A stretch of DNA of 64,000 nucleotides from Megamonas hypermegale_A (GCF_030371585.1 NZ_JAUDCE010000005.1); one strand, 5' to 3'; shown: positions 1 to 8,889, counted from the first letter of the stretch. The notes: generated from the sequence alone by a model not told the origin. A program made the numbers and translations.

Positions 1-62
1 AGTTCCAATCCTTTCTGTAATAATATATTTGCCAAGAAAAAATTTATAGGTGGTGTTAAACA

Positions 63-3000
63 TTGAATATCTCATATAAACTTGGGATAGATATCGGCTC
101 AACTACTATTAAACTGGTAGTTCTTGACAAGGATAATAATGTTATTTACAAAAAATATATGCGTCATCTTTCAGAAATCTACAATTCCATGAAAGATAAT
201 CTCAACGCTGTATCTCAATTATTACAGGACCATAAATTCTCCTGTGCTATAACCGGTTCCGCCGGAATGGGCATGGCGAACAATTTAAAACTGCCGTTCA
301 TTCAGGAAGTAATCGCCTGCTCGAAGGCTGTACGCAACTGGATACCGCAGACGGATGTCGCTGTGGAACTCGGCGGTGAAGATGCCAAAATCACGTATTT
401 CGGCACAGCTCCCGAACAGCGCATGAACGGTGTATGCGCCGGCGGCACCGGCTCTTTCATCGACCATATGGCTTCGCTTTTAAATACGGATGCTATGGGG
501 CTCAATGACCTTGCCTCCCGCGGCAAACAGATTTACACAATCGCTTCCCGCTGCGGCGTTTTTGCCAAAACGGACGTACAGGCGCTTTTAAACGACGGTG
601 CTTCCAAACCGGATATCGCCCTTTCCATTTTTCAGGCTGTCGTAAACCAGACTATCGGCAATCTGGCGCAGGGCCGTCCGCTGGAGGGCAAAATCACGTT
701 TCTGGGCGGACCGCTGTATTTCCTGAGCGAATTGAAAAAACGCTTTATCGAAACATTGCAGCTCGATGATGAACATATCGTCAATGTGGACGACGGCTGC
801 TATTTCGTGGCAATGGGCGCGGCACTGTGCGACAATGCCGAAATTTTAACTTACGACGAGATTTTAAATCGCCTGAACACCTGCGCGAAAAATTCTCACG
901 AAACGAATATCGTTCCGTTCACCTTATTTAAAGATGAAACAGAATACGCTCAGTTCAAACAGCGCCATGATAAAGATGTTGTACCGAAAGCGGATTTGGC
1001 AGCATACAAAGGACCCTTGTATATCGGCATCGATGCCGGTTCGACGACAACGAAACTTGTTGCTATCGGTCAGAACAAGGAAATCCTCTACTCTTCCTAC
1101 GGCAGCAACAACGGCTCGCCGCTCAAGACCGTTCTGAATAAGATGCGCGAATTCTATAAAGTTATGCCGAGCGGTACGCATATTGCCGCTGTCGGCACGA
1201 CAGGCTACGGCGAACATATCGTTAAAGCGGCTCTCCATGCCGATTTCGGCGAAGTGGAAACGTTTGCTCACCTGCGCGCCGCGCGTGAATTCTGTCCTGA
1301 TGTTTCCTGCGTACTCGATATCGGCGGCCAGGACATGAAATGCTTCTATGTCAAAAACGGCAATATCGGCCAGATTATTTTAAATGAAGCATGCTCCGCC
1401 GGCTGCGGCTCGTTCATTCAGAACTTCGCTCAGGGGCTCAATATGTCCGTCAGCGATTTTGCCAACAAGGGTCTGTCCGCGCAAAATCCGGTCGACCTCG
1501 GCACACGCTGCACCGTATTCATGAACTCCCGCGTAAAACAGGCGCAGAAAGAAGGCGCTTCCGTCAGCGATATTTCCGCCGGTATTGCGCTTTCCGTCAT
1601 TAAAAACGCCTTGTTCAAAGTTATGCAGGTAAAAGACACGGCTGAACTCGGCGACAATATCGTCGTTCAGGGCGGTACATTCTATAACGATGCCGTTCTG
1701 CGCTCGATGGAACTGTTGCTGCATAAAAACGTAATCCGTCCCGACATCGCCGGTCTTATGGGCGCTTACGGTATCGCTCTTCTCGGCATGGAACGCAAAC
1801 AGAATACTTCTACCGTTTTAACAAAACAGGAATTAAGCGATTTTCATATAGAAACGAAGTCATACCGCTGCCACGGCTGCGGCAACAGCTGTCTGATTAC
1901 CATGCAGATATTCCCGGACGGCAACCGCTATTATACGGGTAACCGCTGCGAACGCGGCATCGGCAAACAGGTTGATAAGGAAGCAAAAGCTCCTAATATC
2001 TATCAGTACAAATATCACCGTCTGTTCGATTACTATAAACCGCTTGCAAATGCAGTGCGCGGTCGTATCGGTATTCCGCGCGTTCTCAATATGTACGAGG
2101 ATTTCCCGTTCTGGTTCACCTTCTTCACGGCGCTCGGCTTTGAAGTCGTCCTTTCCGGCAAATCCTCCGCCCAGCTGTACTGCAAGGGCATGTCGACCAT
2201 TCCGTCCGACTCGTTGTGCTATCCGGGCAAGCTCGTACACGGTCATATCATGGATTTAATTGAAAAAGGCATTGATACAATTTTCTATCCGTGCATACCG
2301 TACAATATAAAAGACCCGCTTCATGCTTCAGATAACAACTATAACTGCCCTATCGTCGCATCGTATGCGGAAAATATCCGCGCCAATATGGATATTCTGC
2401 GCAAGGAAAATATTAAGTTCCTGCAGCCGTTTTTGCCGCTCAATGACAAAAAATCCATGATTAAGCGGCTTTCCGAGCAGCTCCCGTTCGATATTCCGAA
2501 AAAAGAACTGACTGCCGCCGTAGAAAAAGCTTACGCCGAACTTGACAAATACAAAGAAGATGTACGCCATTTCGGCGAAAAAGCCATTGCCGAAGCTACG
2601 GCGAAAAAACAGCCAATTGTCGTTCTCGCCGGCAGACCGTACCATATCGACCCAGAAATCAATCACGGTATTCCGGAAATGATACAATCCTACGGTATCG
2701 CTATCATCTCCGAAGACGCACTGTACCATCTCGACTGTCCAGAAGATGCGCTCGATATCGTCAACCAGTGGAGCTATCATGCACGCCTTTATCATGCGGC
2801 AAGCTACGTTGCCCGCCACGACAACATGACGCTCATTCAGTTCAGCTCGTTCGGCTGCGGTCTTGACGCCATTACGACCGGTCAGGTGCGCGAAATTCTC
2901 GAACAGCACGGCGATATCTACACGATGATAAAACTCGATGAAGTAAGCAATCTCGGCGCCGCCCGCATCCGTATCCGCTCGCTTATGGCTGCATGGAAAT

Positions 3001-4283
3001 ACGGCTTCACGCAGATTGACGAACTCGAACCGCCAAAACAGCGCGCTTATTTCTCCAAAGAATGTCAGGAGCAGCACACGATTTTAGCACCGCAAATGTC
3101 GCCGAAGCATTTCGACTTCATTCAGCACGCCTGCCAGAAATCCGGTATGCGCATCGTCATTCCGGATATGCCGACGCAGGAAGACGTCGATTTAGGTCTG
3201 CGCTATGTCAACAACGATATGTGCTACCCAGCAATCATCGTCATCGGTCAGCTCCTCAAAGCGCTGCAATCGGGCAAATATGACGTGAACAACACCTCTA
3301 TCATGCTGTTCCAGACATGCGGTGCCTGCCGTGCAACCAACTATCTGAACCTCATGCGCAAAGCTCTGCAAAACGCCGGTCTCGGTCAGGTTCCTGTTTT
3401 TGCCTGCGTCGGCCGTGAAACGGATGACTTCCATATCAAAACGGAAGTCTGGATTGATATTGTAAAATCCATCGTTTACTCCGATTTGCTGATACGCCTT
3501 GCCAACCGCACCCGCCCATACGAAAAAGTACCGGGTTCAGCAGATATGCTCTACAACAAATGGCGCAAAATCTGCATGGAGGAACTCGACAGCGGCAACT
3601 ACTTCAAATTCAGTACCAATATCAAAAACGCCGTTAAAGAATTTGACGAACTAGAGCTGGATGAAAACATTAAAAAACCGCGGGTCGGCATTGTCGGCGA
3701 AATCCTCGTAAAATATCATCCAACCGCCAACAACCATGTGGAACGCATTCTCGCCGAAGAAGGCGCGGAAGTCGTAACGCCTGATTTAATGGACTTTCTG
3801 ATGTACATGGCATTTGATGACGTTATTAAATACAAAATGCTCGACGGCAAATGGATGGACAGAGCCAAATCGGAAATCTTCATCAAAGTGCTCGAATTCT
3901 TCCGCAAACCAATGCGCAAAGCACTGCGCGCCAGCCGCCGCTTCAGCCCGCCGTACACCATCAAGCAGATTGCCGAACTCACCAAACCGCACGCCTCGCT
4001 CGGCAACATGGCCGGTGAAGGCTGGTTCTTAACGGGTGAAATGGCGAAACTCATTCAGGAAGGCGTAAAAAACATCATCTGCCTCCAACCGTTCGGCTGC
4101 CTGCCGAACCATATCACCGGCAAGGGCATGATACGCGAACTGATGCGCACCAATGATGACGTAAATATCGTAGCTATCGACTGCGACGCCGGTATCAGTG
4201 AAGTAAATCAGCTCAACCGCATAAAATTAATGCTTTCCGTAGCAAAGGAAAAAATTGCCAATCAGCAAAACAACGCTATATAA
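63..4283 (+). CDS. Large acyl-CoA dehydratase activase-like ATPase (BadF/BadG/BcrA/BcrD plus DUF2229)
   Basis: The 1406-aa product belongs to the activators of 2-hydroxyacyl-CoA dehydratases and benzoyl-CoA reductases, which use ATP to drive low-potential electron transfer. Two ASKHA-type ATPase domains are visible: the first begins with GIDIGSTTIKLV at about residue 8, the second with GIDAGSTTTKLV at about residue 321. The second carries the EACSAGCGS segment that in this family supplies iron-sulfur ligand cysteines. A Cys-rich HGCGNSC segment and a DUF2229-type region follow from about residue 665, with a CoA-dehydratase-like C-terminus. The start is TTG at 63, nine bases after AGGTGG (48-53). 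The gene stands alone, closed by a terminator. Family assignment is firm; no dehydratase subunits lie beside it, so its partner is unknown. Confidence 0.85.
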   Translation: MNISYKLGIDIGSTTIKLVVLDKDNNVIYKKYMRHLSEIYNSMKDNLNAVSQLLQDHKFSCAITGSAGMGMANNLKLPFIQEVIACSKAVRNWIPQTDVAVELGGEDAKITYFGTAPEQRMNGVCAGGTGSFIDHMASLLNTDAMGLNDLASRGKQIYTIASRCGVFAKTDVQALLNDGASKPDIALSIFQAVVNQTIGNLAQGRPLEGKITFLGGPLYFLSELKKRFIETLQLDDEHIVNVDDGCYFVAMGAALCDNAEILTYDEILNRLNTCAKNSHETNIVPFTLFKDETEYAQFKQRHDKDVVPKADLAAYKGPLYIGIDAGSTTTKLVAIGQNKEILYSSYGSNNGSPLKTVLNKMREFYKVMPSGTHIAAVGTTGYGEHIVKAALHADFGEVETFAHLRAAREFCPDVSCVLDIGGQDMKCFYVKNGNIGQIILNEACSAGCGSFIQNFAQGLNMSVSDFANKGLSAQNPVDLGTRCTVFMNSRVKQAQKEGASVSDISAGIALSVIKNALFKVMQVKDTAELGDNIVVQGGTFYNDAVLRSMELLLHKNVIRPDIAGLMGAYGIALLGMERKQNTSTVLTKQELSDFHIETKSYRCHGCGNSCLITMQIFPDGNRYYTGNRCERGIGKQVDKEAKAPNIYQYKYHRLFDYYKPLANAVRGRIGIPRVLNMYEDFPFWFTFFTALGFEVVLSGKSSAQLYCKGMSTIPSDSLCYPGKLVHGHIMDLIEKGIDTIFYPCIPYNIKDPLHASDNNYNCPIVASYAENIRANMDILRKENIKFLQPFLPLNDKKSMIKRLSEQLPFDIPKKELTAAVEKAYAELDKYKEDVRHFGEKAIAEATAKKQPIVVLAGRPYHIDPEINHGIPEMIQSYGIAIISEDALYHLDCPEDALDIVNQWSYHARLYHAASYVARHDNMTLIQFSSFGCGLDAITTGQVREILEQHGDIYTMIKLDEVSNLGAARIRIRSLMAAWKYGFTQIDELEPPKQRAYFSKECQEQHTILAPQMSPKHFDFIQHACQKSGMRIVIPDMPTQEDVDLGLRYVNNDMCYPAIIVIGQLLKALQSGKYDVNNTSIMLFQTCGACRATNYLNLMRKALQNAGLGQVPVFACVGRETDDFHIKTEVWIDIVKSIVYSDLLIRLANRTRPYEKVPGSADMLYNKWRKICMEELDSGNYFKFSTNIKNAVKEFDELELDENIKKPRVGIVGEILVKYHPTANNHVERILAEEGAEVVTPDLMDFLMYMAFDDVIKYKMLDGKWMDRAKSEIFIKVLEFFRKPMRKALRASRRFSPPYTIKQIAELTKPHASLGNMAGEGWFLTGEMAKLIQEGVKNIICLQPFGCLPNHITGKGMIRELMRTNDDVNIVAIDCDAGISEVNQLNRIKLMLSVAKEKIANQQNNAI

Positions 4284-4324
4284 AAAGAAGAAGCAGCTAA
4301 AATTATATTAGCTGCTTCTTTTTT
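4284..4324 (+). terminator. Intrinsic terminator after the activase gene
   Basis: AAGAAGCAGCTAA (from 4288) pairs with TTAGCTGCTTCTT around a short AT loop and is followed by a T run. It lies directly behind the stop codon at 4283. Confidence 0.85.
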
Positions 4325-4329
4325 CTAGT

Positions 4330-4358
4330 TTGAAATAATAAAAAAAATGAGTTATAAT
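4330..4358 (+). promoter_or_regulatory. Sigma-A-type promoter for a short transcript
   Basis: TTGAAA (4330-4335) and TATAAT (4353-4358) are separated by exactly 17 bases. The promoter lies just beyond the upstream terminator and has no open reading frame downstream, only a hairpin with a T run about 95 bases on. Confidence 0.6.
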
Positions 4359-4364
4359 CAAAAC

Positions 4365-4462
4365 ATAAACAAATAAATAACGGCAAGTAATTATAATGTT
4401 TTTCCACGCGCCAACGTGCAATCTCCTGTACAGATTTCCAATCTGTTCAGGAGATTTTTTTA
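4365..4462 (+). ncRNA. Candidate orphan small RNA, about 98 nt
   Basis: A consensus promoter places a start near 4365. The transcript would hold a small hairpin (CACG 4405-4408 with CGTG 4414-4417). It would end in a strong terminator: 4420-4435 pairs with 4441-4456 around a 5-base loop with one mismatch and is followed by TTTTTTT. No start codon with a ribosome site and a usable frame is seen. I recognise no known RNA family. It could also be a remnant leader. Confidence 0.45.
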
Positions 4463-4507
4463 TAAAAAAGCCCAATCAAGTCAGACTTCTTAAAATTTCT
4501 ATCTATA

Positions 4508-4995
4508 GTTCATTTTTCTTTTGAAAGGTCAAAAGAAAAATGAACCAAAAAGAAAAAACCTTTTTAACGTTTCGCTACCGCTGCACTGGGCAAGTCTTCG
4601 CAACCCTTCTTAAAAAACAGGCGGTACAATGGTTCGAAACGTTTGGAATTTAGCTCGAGCCTTCTAGTTCCAGCAGGAACCAAATTTAAGCTATTGTCAC
4701 TTAAATTGCTAGTCATACTGAAACTTTGTCTGCGTTGGAGATTTTTACGGTAGCTTTAGCTATTAAGAAAATAGTTTTTTAGCTCTGTTTCTAGTTTAAA
4801 TGTTTGAGCGAAGCGAGTTTTTAAACGTTAGAGATAAAAAACTATTTTCTTAAAGTAAAAATCTTTTAGCAGTGCACAAACTAAAGGGTTTCTTTTTCGG
4901 CAACTTTTCTTTGCTCTCAAAGAAAAATTGCCCGGCGCAATATAGCAATAAATTAAGGAATTAACTCTCTCTTTCTTATATTGCACCGAACGGCA
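4508..4995 (-). repeat. Structured dispersed repeat, copy A (full length, about 488 bp)
   Basis: This segment recurs at 62956-63442 almost base for base and, shortened, at 21042-21368 in inverted orientation. It opens with a perfect 17-bp inverted repeat (4508-4524 with 4529-4545, loop AAGG). The centre holds a 24-bp inverted repeat with one mismatch (4763-4786 with 4830-4853). Near the end a 14-bp imperfect hairpin starts GCAACTTTTCTTTG. CAATAT and ATATTG form an outermost pair before the stop codon of the minus-strand gene ending at 5000. No transposase frame or target duplication is seen. Strand is given as that of the abutting gene. Confidence 0.85.
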
Positions 4996-4999
4996 TTTT

Positions 5000-6103
5000 C
5001 TATTTATCACATTGTTTAAAATAAACCGCAATTTCTTCCATACGAGTTTCCTGTTTTACATGAAACGGACATCTTGCTTCGCAATGGCCGCATTTTATGC
5101 AGTCGTCAGCATGCCGATTGAGTTTCTGATAATGACCGACCGCCATAATGTCGCCCGCTTTTGCCAAATCATAATATTTGTTAATCAGACCGACATTAAG
5201 CCCCGCCGGGCACGGCTGGCAGTGATTACAGTAAACGCATGTTCCGTATGCCTTCTGCGGCGTGAAGTTACCGATAACGGAATAATCCCTTTCTTCTGCC
5301 GTTGCCTTTGCATATGATAAAATCTCCTCCAAATCCTGCATATTGCGGATACCCGGCAATACCGTCATTACAGCCGGTCTGTCGAGCGCGTACTGTATGC
5401 ACTGATTTTTCGTCAAAGCCTGTTTAAACGGCGATAACTTCGCATCGAGAAGCTGTCCGCCGCCGAACGGTTTCATAACGGAGATACCGACGCCCATACT
5501 TTCACAGTCGCGATAAAACCGAGCGCGCTCCTGCACTTCACCGATACCGTATTCATCGCCTTTTTCATAATCGTAAGCCGGATTTATGCTGAACATGCAC
5601 ATATCCATCATTCCCGTATCCAGAAGGCGGCGTGCAACTTCAGGATTATGCGACGAAAAGCCGAGATGGCGGATTTTACCTTCCGCTTTCAATTCTTTCA
5701 TATAATCCCAAATGCCGTTTCGCTTTATCGTCTGCAAATCGTCCATGTCATCCGTACAGTGAATAAAGCCCATATCAGTATAATCTGTCTGAAATAAATC
5801 GAGTTCCCACTCAAAAACGCGCTTTATCGTTGCCAAATCTCTCGTCCAGCCGTATTTGCCGTTTTCATACGTTGCCCCGAAGTGCATCTGCGTATAGATT
5901 TTATCGCGCTGACCGGCAAAAGCTTCAGCATATCCTACATATGGTGCTCGTTCTGCTGCTGCCAAATCAAAATAATTTATGCCGTTTTTTATCGCCGTTC
6001 TGATGACCTCGGCTATCTCCTCCGTCGTACCGGAAATATAACCCATACCGAGACCTAAAACGCTGATTTTTTCTCCGCCGTGCGGAAGTTCGCGATATTC
6101 CAT
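5000..6103 (-). CDS. Aldo/keto reductase with C-terminal 2[4Fe-4S] ferredoxin domain
   Basis: A 367-aa oxidoreductase of the fused aldo/keto reductase-ferredoxin family common in anaerobes. The N-terminal three quarters is a TIM-barrel reductase (GISVMKPFGGGQLLD, HLGFSSHNPEVARRLL). The C-terminus has two cysteine clusters, CVYCNHCQPCPAGLNVG and CIKCGHCEARCPF, expected to bind two [4Fe-4S] clusters. An open frame extends to a TTG at 6118, but that codon overlaps the Shine-Dalgarno GGAGG; ATG at 6103 is the supported start. The substrate cannot be read from sequence. Repeat copy A begins five bases beyond its stop codon. Confidence 0.88.
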   Translation of the reverse strand: MEYRELPHGGEKISVLGLGMGYISGTTEEIAEVIRTAIKNGINYFDLAAAERAPYVGYAEAFAGQRDKIYTQMHFGATYENGKYGWTRDLATIKRVFEWELDLFQTDYTDMGFIHCTDDMDDLQTIKRNGIWDYMKELKAEGKIRHLGFSSHNPEVARRLLDTGMMDMCMFSINPAYDYEKGDEYGIGEVQERARFYRDCESMGVGISVMKPFGGGQLLDAKLSPFKQALTKNQCIQYALDRPAVMTVLPGIRNMQDLEEILSYAKATAEERDYSVIGNFTPQKAYGTCVYCNHCQPCPAGLNVGLINKYYDLAKAGDIMAVGHYQKLNRHADDCIKCGHCEARCPFHVKQETRMEEIAVYFKQCDK

Positions 6104-6204
6104 AAAAATTCCCTCCAATTAATATAATCCTGCTTTTATTGTAGCTTTTTAAGTGAACTCCAAGTCAATATTTTTCTAAAGATATTATCTCGCAGCATAA
6201 ACCG

Positions 6205-6245
6205 CAAAAAAGCCGTAACAATATTGAAACTGTTACGGCTTTTTA
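6205..6245. terminator. Bidirectional terminator behind ftsH
   Basis: AAAAAGCCGTAACA and TGTTACGGCTTTTT form a 14-bp stem with an 11-base loop. On the minus strand the T run TTTTTT directly follows, so it closes ftsH. Confidence 0.85.
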
Positions 6246-8051
6246 TTATTTTTCCAGTATGTTCATAAACTCTTCACCGGTGATAGTTTCTCTTTCATAC
6301 AGGAATTTCGCCAGTTCATCGAGTTTTTCTCTATTGTCCGTTAAAATCTTTCTGGCTTTTTCGTGTTCTTTTTTTACGATAGTTACAACCAGTTTATCTA
6401 TCTGTGTCTGCGTCTGCGCCGAGCAAATCAGTGAAGTGTCGCCGCCCAGATATCTGTTATTCACACTTTCCAGTGCAACCATATCGAAATCATCGCTCAT
6501 GCCGTAGCGTGTTACCATCGCCCGCGCCATTTTCGTCGCCTGTTCAATATCGTTGGCGGCACCTGTCGATATACTGCCAAACACGACTTCTTCCGCCGCT
6601 CTGCCGCCGGTGCAGGTCGCGATTTTATTTTCCAGTTCCTCTTTCGTATACAGATAATGGTTGCCTTCCTCCACCTGCATCGTATAACCGAGTGCACCCG
6701 ACGTTCGCGGGATTATCGTTATTTTCTGCACCGGTGCGGAATTGGTCTGCTTTGCCGCTACCAGTGCATGACCGATTTCATGGTAGGCTACCGTCCACTT
6801 TTCCTTATCCGTTAAAATGGCATTTTTCTTCTGATAACCGGCGATGACGACTTCAATACTTTCTTCCAGGTCGCTCTGCGTAACCGTCTGCCGATTTTCG
6901 CGCACAGCCCGAAGTGCACCTTCATTTATAATATTGGCAAGTTCTGCCCCGGAAGCACCGGATGACATTCGGGCAATCTTATTGAAATCGATATCTTCGT
7001 CCATTTTCACTTTCTTGGCATGTACCTTCAAAATCGCTTCGCGCCCTTTCAAATCCGGCAATTCCACCGGCACGCGGCGGTCAAAACGTCCCGGGCGGGT
7101 AAGCGCAGGGTCGAGTGCTTCCGGTCTGTTCGTCGCCGCCAAAATTACGACGCCGTTATTACTTTCAAAGCCGTCCATCTCCGTCAACAGCTGGTTCAAA
7201 GTCTGTTCGCGTTCATCATTGCCACCAATCTGATTACTGCGTTTTTCACCTATGGCATCGATTTCGTCGATAAACACAATGCAAGGCGCTTTTTCCTTTG
7301 CCTGCTTGAATAAATCGCGCACTTTGGAAGCGCCGAGACCGACGAACATCTCCACAAATTCCGAGCCCGACATGGCGAAAAACGGTACATGCGATTCACC
7401 GGCAACCGCCTTTGCCAGCATCGTCTTGCCTGTGCCCGGCGGACCGACGAGCAGAATACCTTTCGGCATGGAAGCGCCGATTTCCTGATATTTCTTCGGG
7501 TCATGCAGATAATTTACTATCTCCGACAGACTTTCCTTCGCTTCATCCTCGCCGGCGACATCAGCAAATGTTATACCGCCGTCTTTCGATTTTACATAGA
7601 CTTTGGCATTCGCTTTGCCGAACGTCATAGCATTTCCGCCCATCCGGTTCATCATTTTACCGGATACATAACTTCCAATGCCCCATAAAATCAGTATCGG
7701 CAAAATCCAGTTCAGAAAGAAATTTTCTATCGGCGAAGCCTGCCGAGCCGGTATATTCTTAAAATCCGCCCCGGAAGCTGCCAGCCTCTTTACCAAATCA
7801 GGGTCGTTCATCTCACCCGTACGGTAGACATGGCTCTTGTCCTTATCGGTAAAAGTGATTTCATTATCCTCAATTTTTACACTGCCGATATCTTTATCTT
7901 CCGTTTTCTGAATAAACGTGTTGTAGCTTACCTCTTCTATCTGATGTTTTTCCGCAAACGGCATAATAAGCGAATTGAACAGTATCAGCATGACAAACGC
8001 TATCCCGTAATAGTATATCAGCGGTTTTTTCGGTGGTTTTATCTCATTCAA
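6246..8051 (-). CDS. ftsH: ATP-dependent zinc metalloprotease FtsH
   Basis: A 601-aa membrane-anchored AAA+ protease that extracts and degrades membrane and short-lived cytosolic proteins. Two transmembrane segments (about residues 11-30 and 111-129) flank a short extracytoplasmic domain. Walker A GPPGTGKT is at 203-210, Walker B IVFIDEID near 258-265, and the second region of homology ATNRPEALDPALTRPGRFD near 306-324. The zinc site is HEIGH at 424-428 (HEAGH in most homologues; the HExGH ligands are kept), with a probable third ligand D501. The start is TTG at 8051 behind AAGGAGG. It is shorter than Bacillus FtsH (about 637 aa), lacking the long C-terminal tail. It is divergent from the hsp20 cluster. 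Confidence 0.95.
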   Translation of the reverse strand: MNEIKPPKKPLIYYYGIAFVMLILFNSLIMPFAEKHQIEEVSYNTFIQKTEDKDIGSVKIEDNEITFTDKDKSHVYRTGEMNDPDLVKRLAASGADFKNIPARQASPIENFFLNWILPILILWGIGSYVSGKMMNRMGGNAMTFGKANAKVYVKSKDGGITFADVAGEDEAKESLSEIVNYLHDPKKYQEIGASMPKGILLVGPPGTGKTMLAKAVAGESHVPFFAMSGSEFVEMFVGLGASKVRDLFKQAKEKAPCIVFIDEIDAIGEKRSNQIGGNDEREQTLNQLLTEMDGFESNNGVVILAATNRPEALDPALTRPGRFDRRVPVELPDLKGREAILKVHAKKVKMDEDIDFNKIARMSSGASGAELANIINEGALRAVRENRQTVTQSDLEESIEVVIAGYQKKNAILTDKEKWTVAYHEIGHALVAAKQTNSAPVQKITIIPRTSGALGYTMQVEEGNHYLYTKEELENKIATCTGGRAAEEVVFGSISTGAANDIEQATKMARAMVTRYGMSDDFDMVALESVNNRYLGGDTSLICSAQTQTQIDKLVVTIVKKEHEKARKILTDNREKLDELAKFLYERETITGEEFMNILEK

Positions 8052-8107
8052 AGTAAATTCCTCCTTAATATATATATTGCACCGAAGCTGTATTCGATGT
8101 TTTATTT

Positions 8108-8116
8108 ATTATAGCA
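8108..8116 (-). promoter_or_regulatory. Extended -10 promoter of ftsH
   Basis: On the minus strand TGCTATAAT precedes ftsH by about 57 bases. No good -35 hexamer is present, which fits an extended -10 element. A 14-base match TATATTGCACCGAA in this leader also occurs at the edge of repeat copy A; I treat it as chance. Confidence 0.4.
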
Positions 8117-8183
8117 TATTCGTATGGAAACAATACTCCGAATACCGTTTTAACAACCGGCAAAAAAATTTTTTAAAAAAAAT

Positions 8184-8233
8184 GTCAAAAAGTCAAAAAC
8201 AGGTGTTGACTTTTTGACTAATTCGAGTATAAT
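8184..8233 (+). promoter_or_regulatory. hsp20 promoter with overlapping inverted-repeat operator
   Basis: TTGACT (8206-8211) and TATAAT (8228-8233) are 16 bases apart. The -35 lies inside a perfect 13-bp inverted repeat: GTCAAAAAGTCAA at 8184-8196 and TTGACTTTTTGAC at 8206-8218. The same 13-mer recurs upstream of each of the three hsp20 genes, so it is a candidate binding site for a heat-shock regulator. It matches neither CIRCE nor the usual 10-bp-period CtsR site. Confidence 0.55.
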
Positions 8234-8240
8234 AATACTT

Positions 8241-8345
8241 GTAAGAACGATGAGGGCTTAAAAGAGAAACTCTTACAGATATTCTTACAAAATAAATTCT
8301 AAATGACAACAGACGCGAGCCTGTGATTGCAGGTTCGTTTTTCTT
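8241..8345 (+). promoter_or_regulatory. hsp20 mRNA leader with terminator-like attenuator
   Basis: The 5' end GTAAGA(A) at 8241-8247 can pair either with TCTTAC at 8271-8276 or with TTCTTAC at 8282-8288. Farther on, CGAGCCTG (8316-8323) pairs with CAGGTTCG (8330-8337) and is followed by a T-rich run (8338-8345), the form of an intrinsic terminator. This leaves a mutually exclusive 5' structure and a terminator ahead of the first gene. Temperature or attenuation control is an inference. Confidence 0.4.
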
Positions 8346-8402
8346 AAAATCGAGTTTGACTTTTTGACTTTAAGAAATGTTATTAAAATGGAGGTTTGCA
8401 TT

Positions 8403-8858
8403 ATGTTTGGTTTAGTTCCATTTGCAAAAAATATTTCTAATAAAGACGATGACTTCAACAGCTTATTCGATGTTTTCAACGAACCATTTTTCCATAACGC
8501 TTTATCACCGTTTTCAACTGCGAAATCCTTTAAAGTTGATGTAAAAGATTTAGGTTCTGCTTATGAACTCACCGCTGAACTTCCGGGTATCAAAAAAGAA
8601 AATATCTCTTTAAGCTATGAAAACAGTTATTTGACCATAAAAGTCGCCAACAAAGAAGAAAAAACCGTTGACGATAAAGAAAAACAGTCTGAAAAATATC
8701 TGCGCCGCGAACGTTATTACGGTGAAATGCAGCGCAGCTTCTATATTGACGATATCGACGAAGCTAATGTCAAAGCCGCTTACAAAGACGGTATCCTGAC
8801 CGTTACGCTGCCGAAAGCAGTCAAAAAAGAAACGGCAACAGCCATAAATATTGACTGA
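8403..8858 (+). CDS. Hsp20/alpha-crystallin small heat-shock protein, copy 1
   Basis: A 151-aa ATP-independent holdase that binds unfolding cytosolic proteins. The start is ATG at 8403 behind TGGAGG. It begins MFGLVPF, has an alpha-crystallin domain from about residue 41 (FKVDVKDLG, YELTAELPGIKKENI) and the GILTVTLPK signature near the C-terminus. The canonical C-terminal IXI tail is weak (AINID). It is first of three tandem paralogues in one direction. Its C-terminal third is nearly identical to copy 2 (SEKYLRRERYYGEMQRSFYI), which points to recent duplication or gene conversion. Confidence 0.92.
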   Translation: MFGLVPFAKNISNKDDDFNSLFDVFNEPFFHNALSPFSTAKSFKVDVKDLGSAYELTAELPGIKKENISLSYENSYLTIKVANKEEKTVDDKEKQSEKYLRRERYYGEMQRSFYIDDIDEANVKAAYKDGILTVTLPKAVKKETATAINID

Positions 8859-8876
8859 TTTTTTTAAGATGTTAAT

Positions 8877-8889
8877 TTGACTTTTTGAT
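8877..8889 (+). promoter_or_regulatory. Operator-like 13-mer before hsp20 copy 2
   Basis: TTGACTTTTTGAT differs by one base from the element in the hsp20 promoter. It sits 36 bases upstream of the start codon. No -10 hexamer follows at a good distance, so it may be a duplicated relic. Confidence 0.35.

Noticed and set aside
2328..3077. 249-codon minus-strand frame inside the activase gene
   Set aside because: Antisense shadow of a long gene with biased third positions; its translation resembles no protein.
4508..4995. Insertion sequence or CRISPR array
   Set aside because: No transposase frame, no target duplication, and no short regularly spaced repeats anywhere in the window.
4828..5031. 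Minus-strand frame across repeat copy A
   Set aside because: It crosses hairpins of the repeat, is not matched by an open frame in copy C, and has no ribosome site.
8074..8091. Fourth repeat fragment near ftsH (TATATTGCACCGAA)
   Set aside because: Only 14 bases match the edge of copy A, with no hairpin or other shared sequence.
8184..8218. CtsR or CIRCE operator at hsp20
   Set aside because: The repeat contains GTCAAA blocks like CtsR sites, but their spacing is 8 bp rather than 10, and it has no TTAGCACTC arms as in CIRCE.
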